A stretch of DNA of 64,000 nucleotides from Pipra filicauda (taxonomy: Eukaryota > Chordata > Aves > Passeriformes > Pipridae), in contig NW_024104766.1 of the NCBI RefSeq assembly GCF_003945595.2, positions 62,001 to 126,000 of the forward strand, written 5' to 3'. This document shows positions 11,201 to 23,521 of the stretch, one piece after another. Under the pieces are notes generated by a model that made no database searches, was not told where the DNA came from, and saw nothing but the letters and a program-made list of their open reading frames with translations. A program made the translations under genes and the position numbers. Each line of letters starts with the position of its first letter. Position 1 is the stretch's first letter.

Positions 11201-14200
11201 TTGCAGCTTGAAGTACAAAACAATGTTTCTCCAAAGTCTGAATACCAACTGTGATAGTAAATTTCTCACGTCATCTTTCCAACTGCGAAGAAAATTTCTG
11301 AAGCTTCAAAGGAATCTCACAATAGTGACAGCCTAATATTTTATTTGTCACATCACCAACGAGAGATCAAGAGACTAAGACAGACATTTTCAAGCTTGAG
11401 TTGAAGGGCTATTTCACATTTGATACCCAAGGACAATCTGCCCAATATTAAGTAGTGTCTATAAAGGCTAATATTGCAACAATAAAAAAATGGTTGCTCT
11501 AACTGCTAAGGTTCTTGAAGTCCAAACACACCTCCAGATTTGAGTGATAATTAATTAAACAAATACTGTGAAATAACTGGGAAAATATGTAAAATAAAGG
11601 AGCCCTGTATAAGTTCTCGGTTAGCCTTTGGTTCCTTAACTGACTGGGGTGGAGGGGAGGAGGATTAAAAAAAAAAGAGAACTCGTATTCATTTCTCCTA
11701 GGTCAAACTGGGCAGACGGGGGAAACAGGGACTCTGCTGGTCCCTTTAGACTGGCGTGAGAGGAAACTGATTAATCCCAACTCTGCTGGTCTTTCATTTT
11801 TCAGAGGCGTCATGAAGATGGGCATAATGAGAGAGGTGATGGACTACGTGAGCAGCTAAAGAAGATGACCTAATTTACTGCTCATTTCTTTCTCCAATGA
11901 ATTTTTGGGTTTCTTGAGAAATAGATTAGAAGAGGTCAAGGGGGATCCATACCTTTACACAATTAAGTAACTCTCACCCCAGTGTAACAACTGTTTTAGC
12001 ACACACACATCACCCTTAGTAGGGGAAAGAAAGCGAGGAGACTTGGAGAAGTGCTTACAAGATGACTGGCTCTGTTTTAGGCGGCCTTCATAGTTTTCTT
12101 TTCACTTTGGGGAAAAAGTTTCTAGATGATAATAATATAAAGAAAAAAACCTAGAAAAGAAGTAAAATAACCACACTAACTACTGATTTCTTAGTATTTT
12201 AAACAGACTATTTCAACCTTTTTTATTTTTATTTTAACTACTTTCTTTAGGAAACATCGCATCATTTTGAAGAATAAATTCCCTTTGTGACTACTGTTAC
12301 CACCTAAATTAACAATCCAAAATCTCCAACTACGCAAAACACCAGAGACCTAAAACAATTTAAAAATTTAAAAAGCAAGAATAGAAGAAACTTCTTGCAC
12401 AAACCAGAAATATGTTCATTGCCTGGTGCAGTACTTCAGTCTCATGAAGCTAACAGAGAAAGCAGCCATGCTTAGCTCAAAAAATCCACTTCTTCATTAC
12501 TTTTAAACCATTGTAGTTTAAGGGCTAAAAAATAAACTAAAAAATGAAATTAAGAATGTTTATTAGGAAAAACATTTTTTACTTTCTAATTTTTAAGCCT
12601 GTACTGATACAAAACACCAAGAACACTGTCTCTGTCTGTCTCATGAAATCACTTGTAAAAGTCTCATTAGCTTGAAACATTCCCTCCTGTCACACAGACA
12701 CATTGGATCCAGCTTCTCCACAGAGAGAAACCATGGCTGGGGTTTTGCTTTATATTACTTTTCAGAAGGCTGAGTAAAAGTTTACAATATCAAGAAATTA
12801 AGATGGAATTCAATTCATGTAATTATAATATGTATTTATTAAATACTTATATGTACTACAGTCAACTATAATTATTACATATACACAAATCATACATAAA
12901 TCTAAGGTAATGATTTTTTCATACTCTGTTGACATGAGTGCAAATGGCCATGAAATACCTTAAAACTCCTTTAGTCCAAGATTTTTACAGCACTCTCCAT
13001 GAATGTTCTTTCAATGTCTACCAAAAAATTACAACACAGCAGCCCACATCTGTCATAGAAGTCAGCCTGAGCAGTTTTCTTCACTAAAGATGAAAAGGTG
13101 TAACAATCCAGACAATGCACACCAGGAACAGCATCCTACCCTATCACCAACTAATTGCTGCTTTCTCAGAACGGGGCATTGTTCGCCAAGACCACAGGCA
13201 TACACAACAAGGACTCTGAAAGGTACTCCTTGGCTATGAGCTGCAGGATAGATTAAGAGGACCTAAATTTACCAGGAGCGATAAGGTACTGGAGAGGACT
13301 TAGTTGAAACGGTGGGGGCAGGAGGAGGCAGCTCACAGGACATAATTTACCCAAGCTGCATTTCAGAGGCTGATACAGTCAGAAAGACTGACTTTATCTT
13401 CAGGTAAAATCTCTTTATTTTGCATACAGTGACTCAGGGGCAGGCTCCATGGACACTCTGGTTTGAGAGAGAAAAAAGTCTGGGCTCCCTCAGGAAGACT
13501 TTCTGGAGAGTGGACCTTTCTTCTAGGAGCTACCTTATCAGACTCATGAGAAAGCAAAGCTGACATCTTGAAAATTTCTAAGCAATACACATATCCTGGG
13601 AGGGTCTCAGAAAGGATGTTCCTGGTTTCCTGTACTGCCAGTGGTATCTAAGCAGATGCCAGAGGGCACACAGAGGTGGCAGGAAGCCACTGGTCTGAGG
13701 ACAGGATAAGGCAAAGAAAGGCTGGCAAAGAGCTGAGCCAACACAGCAACGCCTTTCCAAAACAGGGTGGGGGGAATAACACAAGTTCATGAGCTTAAAT
13801 CTCCTCCCTCTCCAACCAGGAACATAGGAACAGGTATAGGAACCATTTAGGAGCATATAGGAACAGGTATATGCTTTCATATAGGAAGTATTACCTAAGC
13901 CTGAGAGTCAAGAGGGAGCAGCCATACCTGAGAAGCAGCAGTGAATGATTCACTTTGCCAAGTCAATACAAGACAGAATCAAAGTATTGTTCTTGGCAAG
14001 TACAAGCCAGCACACAATCTACAAACATTCAGCATCCCCTTCCTCTCAAGTCACCCTATAGAGTTTGTCACTTAATGAACTTATTTCCTAAAATAAAAGT
14101 AACAATATTTAAGGACCTTATTAGTTGGCACCTGAAATGTTTTTGAGACTTGGGTGGGGTAAACATAAAGGTTTATTTTATTTTGGTAAGTGCTTCTTAT

Positions 14201-17167
14201 CCTAAAAGAAGTTCTTTCATGTGCAACGTTTGACAAACAAATTTAGATACCGCATTAATATTTAAAAGGAAGTATTCTCAGTTCAATGTTGAAAGCATCT
14301 GAAGATTCAGCATCATGATTTATTAAAAAAAAAAAATCTTAAGAGGCCATGAACGTGTTTTCACTGCAAGCAGCTGCTCTTAAGGCTACAGAACTAAAAC
14401 TTACTAGGATGCAAAACATGACATATCATTACCTCGGATTTCAACAGTAAAGATCTAAATAACAGTAAATTTTAAAGAACCCCACATTTATTTAACAGTT
14501 GGAAGGCAAGACGGTAATCTTTCTAAATCATTGCTTCTACTTAGCCATAATGAACAGAAGTCCACTCCACTGAACAGAAAAATGCCATTAGATACAGAAC
14601 ATAAGAATCAGAGGAACAATGATCATGAGCTTTGCCTAAGATCTACTGAATTTGAAGCAAAAAAAAAAAAACCACGTTGATGACGTGGTTATGGTTTGCT
14701 CTTTTTGAATAAACACTTGGGAGAGAATTAAAAGGCAAACAACTGAGAGAGAATGACTGATCCAATCTCTTAGTTTAAAAAAAAAATAATTTCTGCTTAT
14801 TTAATCCTTAACCTGACCTAGAGAACTCAAATTACAGCCATTTTATTTTGTTTTGGGATTGGGGTTTTTTTGGCAATACTTAAACATACCTTAACATTGC
14901 TACATTACATTCATTATGACTGAAATCGAGGCCAGAAATTAATGATTTACCACAATTCGAGAAATCAAGTCAAACAATACGTGGTACCATTAAGTTAAAT
15001 TCAAGAATTTAAGAACCTTATCACTTTCCACACCTGAACTTACAATTTTCTTAATAAACGTTTCCTCAAGTATGTGTATTAAGACAAAAACATGTATGGT
15101 CATATTTCTTGATGTTGATATGGACATAGGTTATTTTAAAACTTACTTTGACATTGTGCAATTACATGGTTCTCAATACATCTGTGCCAAGACACCTTTA
15201 AATGAGGTATTAATTGTAATTCATTGAAGAAACTGGATAATATTTTGAAGATCACCAAGAATGGATTATGTTTGTAAATTAAGTTTAAAAGAATGTTTAA
15301 GAAGTAAATTTTCTCTGTGTAAATATTTCAGTAATTCATTAACTCCCTCCAAACATCAACCATTCTGTTGATTCCATTATTGCCAATAAAACTTACAGGA
15401 GTCATTGACCAGTATTTCTCTGAAGTTTCTATAGTTGTTTATTATACTGTTTGGTTGGGGTTCTTTAATTGCACAGAAATTCAATGATCCTTTTCACAGT
15501 TATGAAAGTTTTGCTAAAAGTCTTTGCAAAAAATTTACTTCCAACTTATCTAAAGTATGGCTGTAACTACATGCCACCTACGACTGTGTCTCTAGAGGTA
15601 CTTGTTATTTTTATGTTAAAGTGAAAATCTTTGCAATGAAAGGGATGAAACTCTATAAAAGACTGGAAGAAAAAAGCTGATTTTACATCATCTTCACTCT
15701 CACAGTATAAACATAAATCCTGTCTCTAAGTAATCCTGTCTTCAGAAGAAATTCTGACAAACCTACTTGACTGACATATGCTATGCCTGAAGTGCAGTTA
15801 ATTTGACACTTTTCACAAAAATAAACCATTGCATTATTGCAATTAACTGTCTAAATTGAACTGGGACCTTTTTATAGCTTATCTTCTTCCACAAAAAAAA
15901 ACCTATAAGCTTATTCACCTGAAGCAGACTACATCCTACAACTATGATCACAACTGAATTTGTATGTATTTGTATAGATGCATTTCCCATCATTTAAATG
16001 ACTATACTGGCAATTATAGAAGCATCCCAAACAATCATTATTCCTCTTCTAGTAAACAGTACTTCATGTAGAAGTGGTCTCATTAATTTATTATTATTTT
16101 GATAGAAATATATTTTAATTGGACTTGATGCCTTATTTTCAGAATAACAAATTGGTATACTCTCCTTATCAAGACAGATCCTGCTATAACATTTCAAGAA
16201 CAGTAAACATCAAGTGAAAAATGCAGACTTCCTCATTTTATTTCACTTTAGATTTTATTTTCCAATTTAAATTTAAACTCTGGATCAGTTTCACAGTAAA
16301 TCTCTTCAAAATCAAGTTGTTCCAAAAAAATAGCACAGAGCTTCACAATGAGCTCTACCTCTACCTAAGCTTTACCTCTTAGAAGTGTAACTTTAAATAA
16401 AGTGTCACCAGTTCAACCTACCCATCTTTCTGAGGATGGCCAGGAGAGAATGCACTGCTAAGATGTTGCCATCAGGTTTGTACAAGGCGGAGAAACTGAA
16501 ATATGCCCCTGAAGTCAGGTCAGCACAGGTTGCTCACTGTGTGTTTATTTTTCCCCATCACTGAATAGTTCTACACTATGAAGCCAACACATCTAAGAAA
16601 TACAAAATACAGGATCAAGAAGAAAATCGCTCACTTCACAAGGCCCTACATCTATAGTTTTGATCTGTAGACATCACAGCTGCTGTTAAAAATTTAGCCA
16701 ATCAGACAGACAAAAAGAGGAGGTGAAGTGCTGGAGTCAGGAACAGAATTCCTTTGCCTTTTAGGTCCCTTTTTAGGTCCCTTTATGGACATCTGCTGGA
16801 GAAGCCATACTGGTTCTCCATGCTGAAGTTCAGGAAGATTTCCTCCACTCAAATTACTAACAAATTCATGAAGCACAATCCTGATATGCGAAACACTAAA
16901 TCTCTACGTGGCTGACTCAGATCCTAACAAACTACAGTGACATGTCATGTTGCTGTGCTGCAGATTACTCGAGGAGTTTTCAAACATCAGACTAATACAT
17001 GGTGGATAAACCCCTGAAATTACTACAATTCAAACAAAAGTTAGTTTTTTGAAGTCTACCAAGTACTTCTTCAGACAAAAACTGACAATAGGCAACAGCA
17101 TGGGCATTTAGCTATTAACAGCAAAACTGTTGGTAATTGCACCAATCAGCATCCATTTCAGTCTTAC
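8289..17167 (-). other. RAPGEF2: RAPGEF2 intron, 8.9 kb
   Basis: AT-rich intron. It contains a T/G-rich simple-sequence tract (about 9616-9702), an A/C-rich patch near 10655-10690, a poly-A run followed by a small perfect hairpin (14670-14690), and a spaced repeat of ATAGGAACAGGTATA (about 13824 and 13857). The stretch at about 13560-13830 is more GC-rich but carries no recognisable gene. Confidence 0.8.
9616..9702. repeat. T/G-rich low-complexity tract
   Basis: Almost only T and G on the plus strand (runs of GGTTT, TGGTGG and a 15-base T run). The complementary strand is A/C-rich. It resembles the other A/C tracts in this window. Confidence 0.8.
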
Positions 17168-17299
17168 CTGGTAGATATCAGAAAGGCTGCTGCTTCCTGA
17201 ATCACTAGTGATGCTACATCCTGAGTGACTAGATGAAACGTGGGTCACCTGTGGGTGGAGACTGTCAGTAAGGTGCAGCTTTGTGAAATCTGCAGGAAG
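17168..17299 (-). CDS. RAPGEF2: RAPGEF2 shared exon, Ser-rich linker
   Basis: A 132-nt exon of 44 codons, phase 0/0. It begins [20 protein letters not shown] and ends in a serine-rich stretch ([20 protein letters not shown]) followed by IYQ. The acceptor is ...CCACCTGTAG and the donor is CAG|GTAAGA. It is the first exon common to the long and short N-termini and corresponds to short-form residues 21-64. No folded domain is expected. The serines make it a plausible phosphorylated linker, but I see no specific kinase site to name with confidence. Confidence 0.95.
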
Positions 17300-18448
17300 C
17301 TACAGGTGGAGTAAAAAAAGCATCATTACAATTTGAAGGAGATACACAGTAAAATTAATTCAAATCATATATGTCACTTTACCCTCTGCCAGTACCAAGT
17401 GTATTAAGAAAAACACTGGGGCTTGAGAATGCAGCATAAAAATTTTGAGGTTTGCAGCTTTTTAAACTCATGCAGAGGTCAGCAAATTGTTGCAAATATA
17501 AGAGATTTAAGAAAAATGTATCTGAGGACAAACACTAGTGAAGCAATATGCCAAAACTCTTCCGTATCTTGCTATAGGGTTTGAGTAGAATTAAAATGCA
17601 TATGAATATTGTGCAACTTACAATATCAATAGTTTCCTGTAGAATTAAAATTAACAGTTAAGTCACATACTTTAAAAAAAATAAAAAAGCACTGCTCTGG
17701 ATTTGGTATATTTTGTTTCTCATGTTGACAAAGTACATTAGAGACAAGTAAAATCCAAGTCACTGAGCTATCCATTATACTTTGAGCCAAATAATATGAC
17801 AGCAAATAGGAAATGCGGGAAGACTGATACAATTATAAAGAGCTACAATCCTGAAGTGAGTTTGCTCACATGCAGTGCTGAAGAATGAATCAAGACTGTG
17901 TATTTGATCACTGAACAATCATTCATCAAGATTTGTGATGTGTATTTTCACTATTGCTTTAGGCACACAGCTCCCATGAAGATCTTTAAGAACTGCAAAC
18001 ACTGCCAGATTGCAGAAATGACAAAGGAAAATATCTGCTGTCTGAAGAAATATTTAAATGCTATTTCAGGGGCAAATCACTCCTCTCCCCAAGAAGCCTG
18101 CATCCCACAGCTAGTTAATAAAAGTATGTCAATGTATCAGTTTTGCTGTGCAATAAATTCTTCAATAATTAAAAAAAACCAGCTTTGCTCATTAATTTGT
18201 TTCAACTCAGACAAGGTAGATACTTTCATCTTAAGGAATTGTGTTTGTATGAAAAATGTCATATGCAGTATGTCCATCCATGTCAATTATGAATGCTACC
18301 TTGGTGCTATTACCGTTCTTCCTGGATGGAAATGGAAATAAGAGTTCATTCAGCGTTAAGGAAGAATAAGATGATCAGGATAAAAGGTTATGAAAAAAGT
18401 CATCTCCAAGTCACAAGAGAGCGTGTTTGAGAAAATTATTAGCTCTGT

Positions 18449-18544
18449 ACAGCCAAAGATACTGAACGATTTGCCTTAAGTTTGTTCATGGAGCATGACA
18501 GCCAAAGATACTGCTATTTGCCTTAAGTTTGTTCATGGAGCATG
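18449..18544. repeat. tandem duplication, two ~48-bp copies
   Basis: Copy 1 (18449-18497) and copy 2 (18498-18544) both start ACAGCCAAAGATACTG and end TTGTTCATGGAGCATG. They differ only near the middle (AACGATTTG against CTATTTG), a net two-base difference. The high identity points to a recent direct duplication. Confidence 0.9.
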
Positions 18545-20170
18545 ACCTGAAAGAACCCTGGCTTTAAGATTTGCCATGAAAAGTACAGACAACTGAAAAC
18601 CTTAGTCTTATTTAGACTGACTGGCATTTCCTACTCTAATATATCTGAAACGGATTTCTTCCTTATCACGGCATGACTATATCAATGATAATAAAAATGG
18701 CTACATTTTAAACATTCTTTCTTAGTATTTTACCTGAAAGAGGGGTTAAAACCAGAAACCAGACACTAATAATACTAAAATGCTTCAGTAAGCCCAGAGC
18801 TGGAGTTGATCTTCATCAACAAAGAGAGGGCAATTAACAAAAGCAATACCCTAATACATACAGCCATGGATGCTGCCTCCAGAAAAATCTAGTTATGCTC
18901 ACCACTTTTGATGATGTACCAGAAGGAGAAAACAGGGCACTAAGGGAGTGCATTATAGTATCTGTTGTCTTTGCTACTTCACTTTGCAGTCTGTAAGTTT
19001 GCATTATCACAAAACTGAACCATATATATTGATACTCAGGCCACTATGCATCTGTTTTTTCTCATTATTTGAGCCATTCTACAAATAACTATACATTCCA
19101 TAGGTAGAATGCATAGGAAATGAGCTGCCATAGCTTCTGCAATGTGTCGATGCCTACTTCAAAAGTACAATCTCTCATAATTAAAGCAGTCTAGGTTTAT
19201 TTCCAAGTAGAAATCCTACACATTATTTTAAGATACATGCACCAATTATCTCAAATTCACACATTTAATAACTTAAAAATATAATATTTTGAGAGTTTTA
19301 CTTTTTACAACAAAGTAGTTCAGTCCCAAATAAATATTAACTCCACAGAGAGCTGTATATGAATACAGTCTTACATCCAGCCAAACTCATTCAATTTTTC
19401 ATAGTGCCCTGCAAATATCTTCATGTCATTAACAATGACATTTATTTTTTATCAATGCACTAAAAATTTTAAAAGAACCTCACATCAAAGCAAATCCACT
19501 TAGTATGTTAAAAAATAAAATCAAGCTATGTTTAATATAATGACTGCACTTAGTGTTTTAAATGAACAGCAAGAATTTATGTTTTGTTACTGCACAGGCA
19601 AAAGGAAGAAGCAGGGATTGCACAATAACTGATGGAATACGTTGCTAATAAAAGCAAGCCTTCAGAATTTTTTTGGCTGTAGACAATCAGCTGAAAGCTT
19701 GGTGATTACTGGTTTCAGAGTAACTCCTCAAGTCAAAGCCATGCTGCACGAGCTGGACTTGCCAAGTGGTGACAGAAGATCAGAAGCAGGCATTTTACTT
19801 TAGGCAACCTAACTCATCACTTTGATCCTAATCAAATAGGACTATTTACAAGCAGAAAGCACATGCTCACATCTTTGCAGAATACTACATCTCTCTGCTA
19901 CATGCCCGAAAGCGGCATCCACTTTGACTGCCCTACCCCCAAAGTTAAGGCAAAAGGCTGCATGAGGAAAAAAATAAATACAAAAATTAAATAAGCTGAT
20001 ACATTTAAACTGTAAACTCAATGAGATATGGTGTGAGAAATACATGCATTTCTATCTTATTGACATACTGCTATTTAAAATATTTAATACTTGCATTGAA
20101 CACAATGGGGGGAAAAAGTAAAGCACTGATGACAATGAAAACCCACATGTGCTTAAGTCTTCTACTAAAG

Positions 20171-21236
20171 TGTGGAGGGTTGACCCTGGCTGGACACTAG
20201 GCTCCCACCAAAGTTGCTCTGTCACTCCCCTCCTCAGCTGGACAGGGGAGAGAAAATACAACAAAAGGCTCGTGGGTCTAGATAAGGAAGGAAGAGATCA
20301 CCCACCACTTACTGTCACGGGCAAAACAAACTCAATCTGGGGACAAATTAATTGAATTTATTAGTAATCAAATCACAGTAGGATAATGAGAAATAAAACC
20401 AAATCTTAACACCTTCCCCTCACCCTACCCTTCTTCCTGGGCTCAACTTCACTCACAAATTCTCTACATCCTCCCCCCACAGTGGTGCAAAGGAACAGGG
20501 AATGGGGTTACAGTCCCCGGTAACATCAGGTTACCATCAAAAGTTGTCTCTGCTGCTCCTTCCTCCTTGCAGGGAGGACTCCTCACACTCTTCCCCTTCC
20601 AAAGGAGGCAGTCCTCCATGAACTTCTCCAAGGTGAGCCCTTCCCACATGCTGCAGTTCTTTATGTTCCGCTTCATCGTGGGTCCCTTGCATGGAGTGCA
20701 GTCCTTCAGGAATAAACTGCCCCAGCATGGGTCCCCTGTGGGGTCACAAGTCCTGCCAGGAGCCTGCTTCAGTACGTGTTTCCCACAGGGTCACAGCCTC
20801 CTTCAGGCATCCACCAGCTTTGGCATGAGGCTCCTTCATGGGGTGCAGGTGGATGTCTGCAGGACCTCTGTGGGCTGCAGGGGCACAGCTGCCTCACCCT
20901 GGTCTGCACCATGGGCTGTAGGGAAATCTCTGTTGAGGTACCTGGCACACCTCCTCTTTCTCCTTCTGCACTGGCCTTGGTGTCTGCAGGGTGTTTCTAT
21001 CACACATTCTCACTCCTGCCTTCTCTGGTTGCAATTGCACTGTTTTTCTTTTCCTACTTTTTGGAACTATGTTATCCCAGAGGAACTACCACTGTTGCTG
21101 ATGAGCTCAGCCATGGCCAGTGACAAGTCCATCTTGGAGCCGGCTGGCATTGACTCCTTCAGGAATAGGGGAAGCTTCTGGCAGCTTCTCACAAAAGTCA
21201 CCCCTGTAGCCCCCTGCTATCCAAAACCCTACCACA
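20171..21236 (-). mobile_element. solo LTR of an endogenous retrovirus (ERVL-like)
   Basis: About 1066 bp. It begins TGTGGTAGGGTTTTGG on the minus strand (at 21236) and ends ...GGTCAACCCTCCACA at 20171, so it has the TG...CA termini of an LTR. The block is clearly more GC-rich than the intron around it. An AATAAA-type poly-A signal lies on the minus strand at about 20357-20362. I recognise this LTR type from passerine genomes. No internal retroviral genes are adjacent, so it is a solo LTR left by recombination. The flanking five bases (TAAAG and TTAAA) do not make a clean target duplication, so the exact ends or age are uncertain. Confidence 0.8.
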
Positions 21237-22596
21237 TTAAACCAATACCAGCTACACCTGTCACTCCTGTCCTTGTATTCAGCTATCACTCTATTCTACC
21301 GTTTAGTATTTAGTATAACAAGAAAGCTAAAGGTTTTCTTGCAATGTTTTGAAGCACATACTGGCTAGATCTAGCACAGGCTTTATCAACCAGACCATGA
21401 GCAATATGAGGAAGCATGACACACCCTTTGCCTCAGAAACATCACCTATTACAGACTGACAACACCACAAATGGCATCAAAACTGAATACTCATTTTTAT
21501 CTTGTCTTCCATTTTCATTAAATGATGGCTAGATTTAAGGAGTCATTCAAAGTAACAAGGATCAAAAGCAACTTGTCTATTTTACATAACAAGCGCTTAT
21601 TTTTCTGCGACCACACTAAACTACAGCTTTGCTGAAGCCAACACATACAATATTTAACTTCATTACTGAACACTCGGAGTCACAGCATCAGAAGGAACTA
21701 GCAGATAGAGTAAAAACATGACAGGGTAATTTAGAAAAATTAGGGCATGATTATTTTTCAGTAAATATAGTTTCAAAAGACATTAAATGTACCCTACATT
21801 AAATAATTAATAGTCATTAAAAGGGTCAGAAAACTGTCCTGATGACCTACTCTCAGGACAACCTTCATAAGAGACAAACATTAAGGTGATATATGTAGAT
21901 CTAATCAAGTGTAACAGGGGACAAAAGTTGTTAATACAAAACAAGAACTGATAAAATAGTTTCCACCAAAGCACTAATCTTAATTTGAGAGTAGTCAAAA
22001 CGGTATTTTGTAAACATAAAAGCAAGCATAAGCATGTACATACGCACATCCATACAGTTTACACACATGGATAGAAACCAGAGGAAAAACAGTACCTCTG
22101 GGAACTCCACGTTTTTACTTCTTGAAAACCCTAAAACAAATGAAAACTTGAACAATTATGTGAAACTATCTTAAGGACAAAGACGTATATTGCTTTTGAA
22201 CTCTACAATACCTTAAACCCTATCATATCTTCCTATCTTAAAAGCAGCATTTTATTACTTCCACCCTCAAAGTGAGTCATCACTTTATGCATGCAAAACT
22301 AACAATTACTTTGCTCTGAATATGTTCCTTCTATTTTAAGAACGTCATGATTTTCTCCTACCCTACAGCATGCCTTTCTGTATAACAAAAGGCAACCTCT
22401 ATCGCACCTTCTACTCAGAAATCACTGGGCTTATCCTAATGATACAGTATTTTAAAAAAATTAAATACATTTTCAGAATATTTACTGGACAAGAAATCAA
22501 AATCCTTGGTATAGCATAAAAAGTAATGAGAACAGACAAAAATTAAGTGAAACTATACCAAACCCCTTTCTTTATTTAAATAGTATTCCTACTTCT

Positions 22597-22672
22597 TGGG
22601 GTTTTTTGTTTTGTTTTGGGGTTTGTGGTTTTGGGTTTTGGTTGGTTTTCTTTTCATTTGGTGTTTTGTTTT
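22597..22672. repeat. T/G-rich low-complexity tract
   Basis: About 75 bp of mixed GGGTTT, TTTTG and GGTTTT units. It is similar in character to the tract at 9616-9702. Confidence 0.8.
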
Positions 22673-23493
22673 TTAAATGCAGTGAAAACAAGTATAAATG
22701 CAACAATGTGAGAGACAGACACAAGAATGTAATTTTCAATTACCAGAAGAATTCTGGTTAGAGAGCTTCAATATACTACTCCTTTTACAGCAAACATATC
22801 AGTAACCATTTTATAAACAAGGTCCTCTATTGAAGGCTGCTCAGCACTTCATGAAAAATTTATAAAGCCTGCAAAGTGACTGAAGTAGATCTGCAAAAAG
22901 ACGAGATTAAAGAGAGCAAAGGTGTAACATTCTGTTATGCAATTCCCAATGAATGCTCTTATAGGTAATTAAGTGCCACTGAGACAGGCTAAGCAAGTAC
23001 AGTAGACATAATACAACACAAAATATCACCTTTATAGCCTCTATTTCCACTTTCTGAAATTAAAGAAACACAAGCAAACACTGACTCTTTAACCTCAAAG
23101 CACATGAGCACTTATTTTGTAGTAACTCTTTACTAATAAAACAAAAGCCACCATAATAAAAAAGTATTTTCATTCTACAGATGACACACTTAGTCCCCTA
23201 AATATAACTAAGTAAATTACAACGAAGTTATTTTGGGATTCTGTATCTTTTTGTGAAGGAAGAAGAACAGCAGACAAATAAAATCAATACTGTGCCTTAG
23301 TCTTTCTCATTTTTTTTCCCCACCAAGACAGAAGTTCTAAAATTTTTATTGCACTACAAAAGTGTAGATCACCAAGGCAGTATTCTTCAGTATCCTATCA
23401 AATTATTAACATTTTATTTCACTGTTTTATATAGATGTACATTTTTATATTAAATGTTTGTAAGTCTGTTGTCTGTATTTTAAAGCTATACAC

Positions 23494-23521
23494 GTTTATA
23501 TATATATACATATATATTTTT
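23494..23521. repeat. TA-rich microsatellite
   Basis: Alternating TATATA and ATACATATATAT sequence, an ordinary intronic AT microsatellite. Confidence 0.75.

Noticed and set aside
13578..13880. 100-codon minus-strand frame in a GC-richer patch
   Set aside because: It spans a local ATAGGAACAGG repeat and shows no family resemblance or splice context in RAPGEF2.
17898..18341. 147-codon plus-strand open frame
   Set aside because: It starts at GTG, has no known motif, Cys/Ile/Asn-rich composition typical of AT-rich noncoding DNA, and no exon-like borders.
20567..21313. 248-codon plus-strand open frame, the longest in the window
   Set aside because: It lies almost wholly inside the solo LTR, antisense to it. 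Its composition follows the GC-rich LTR and no domain is recognisable.
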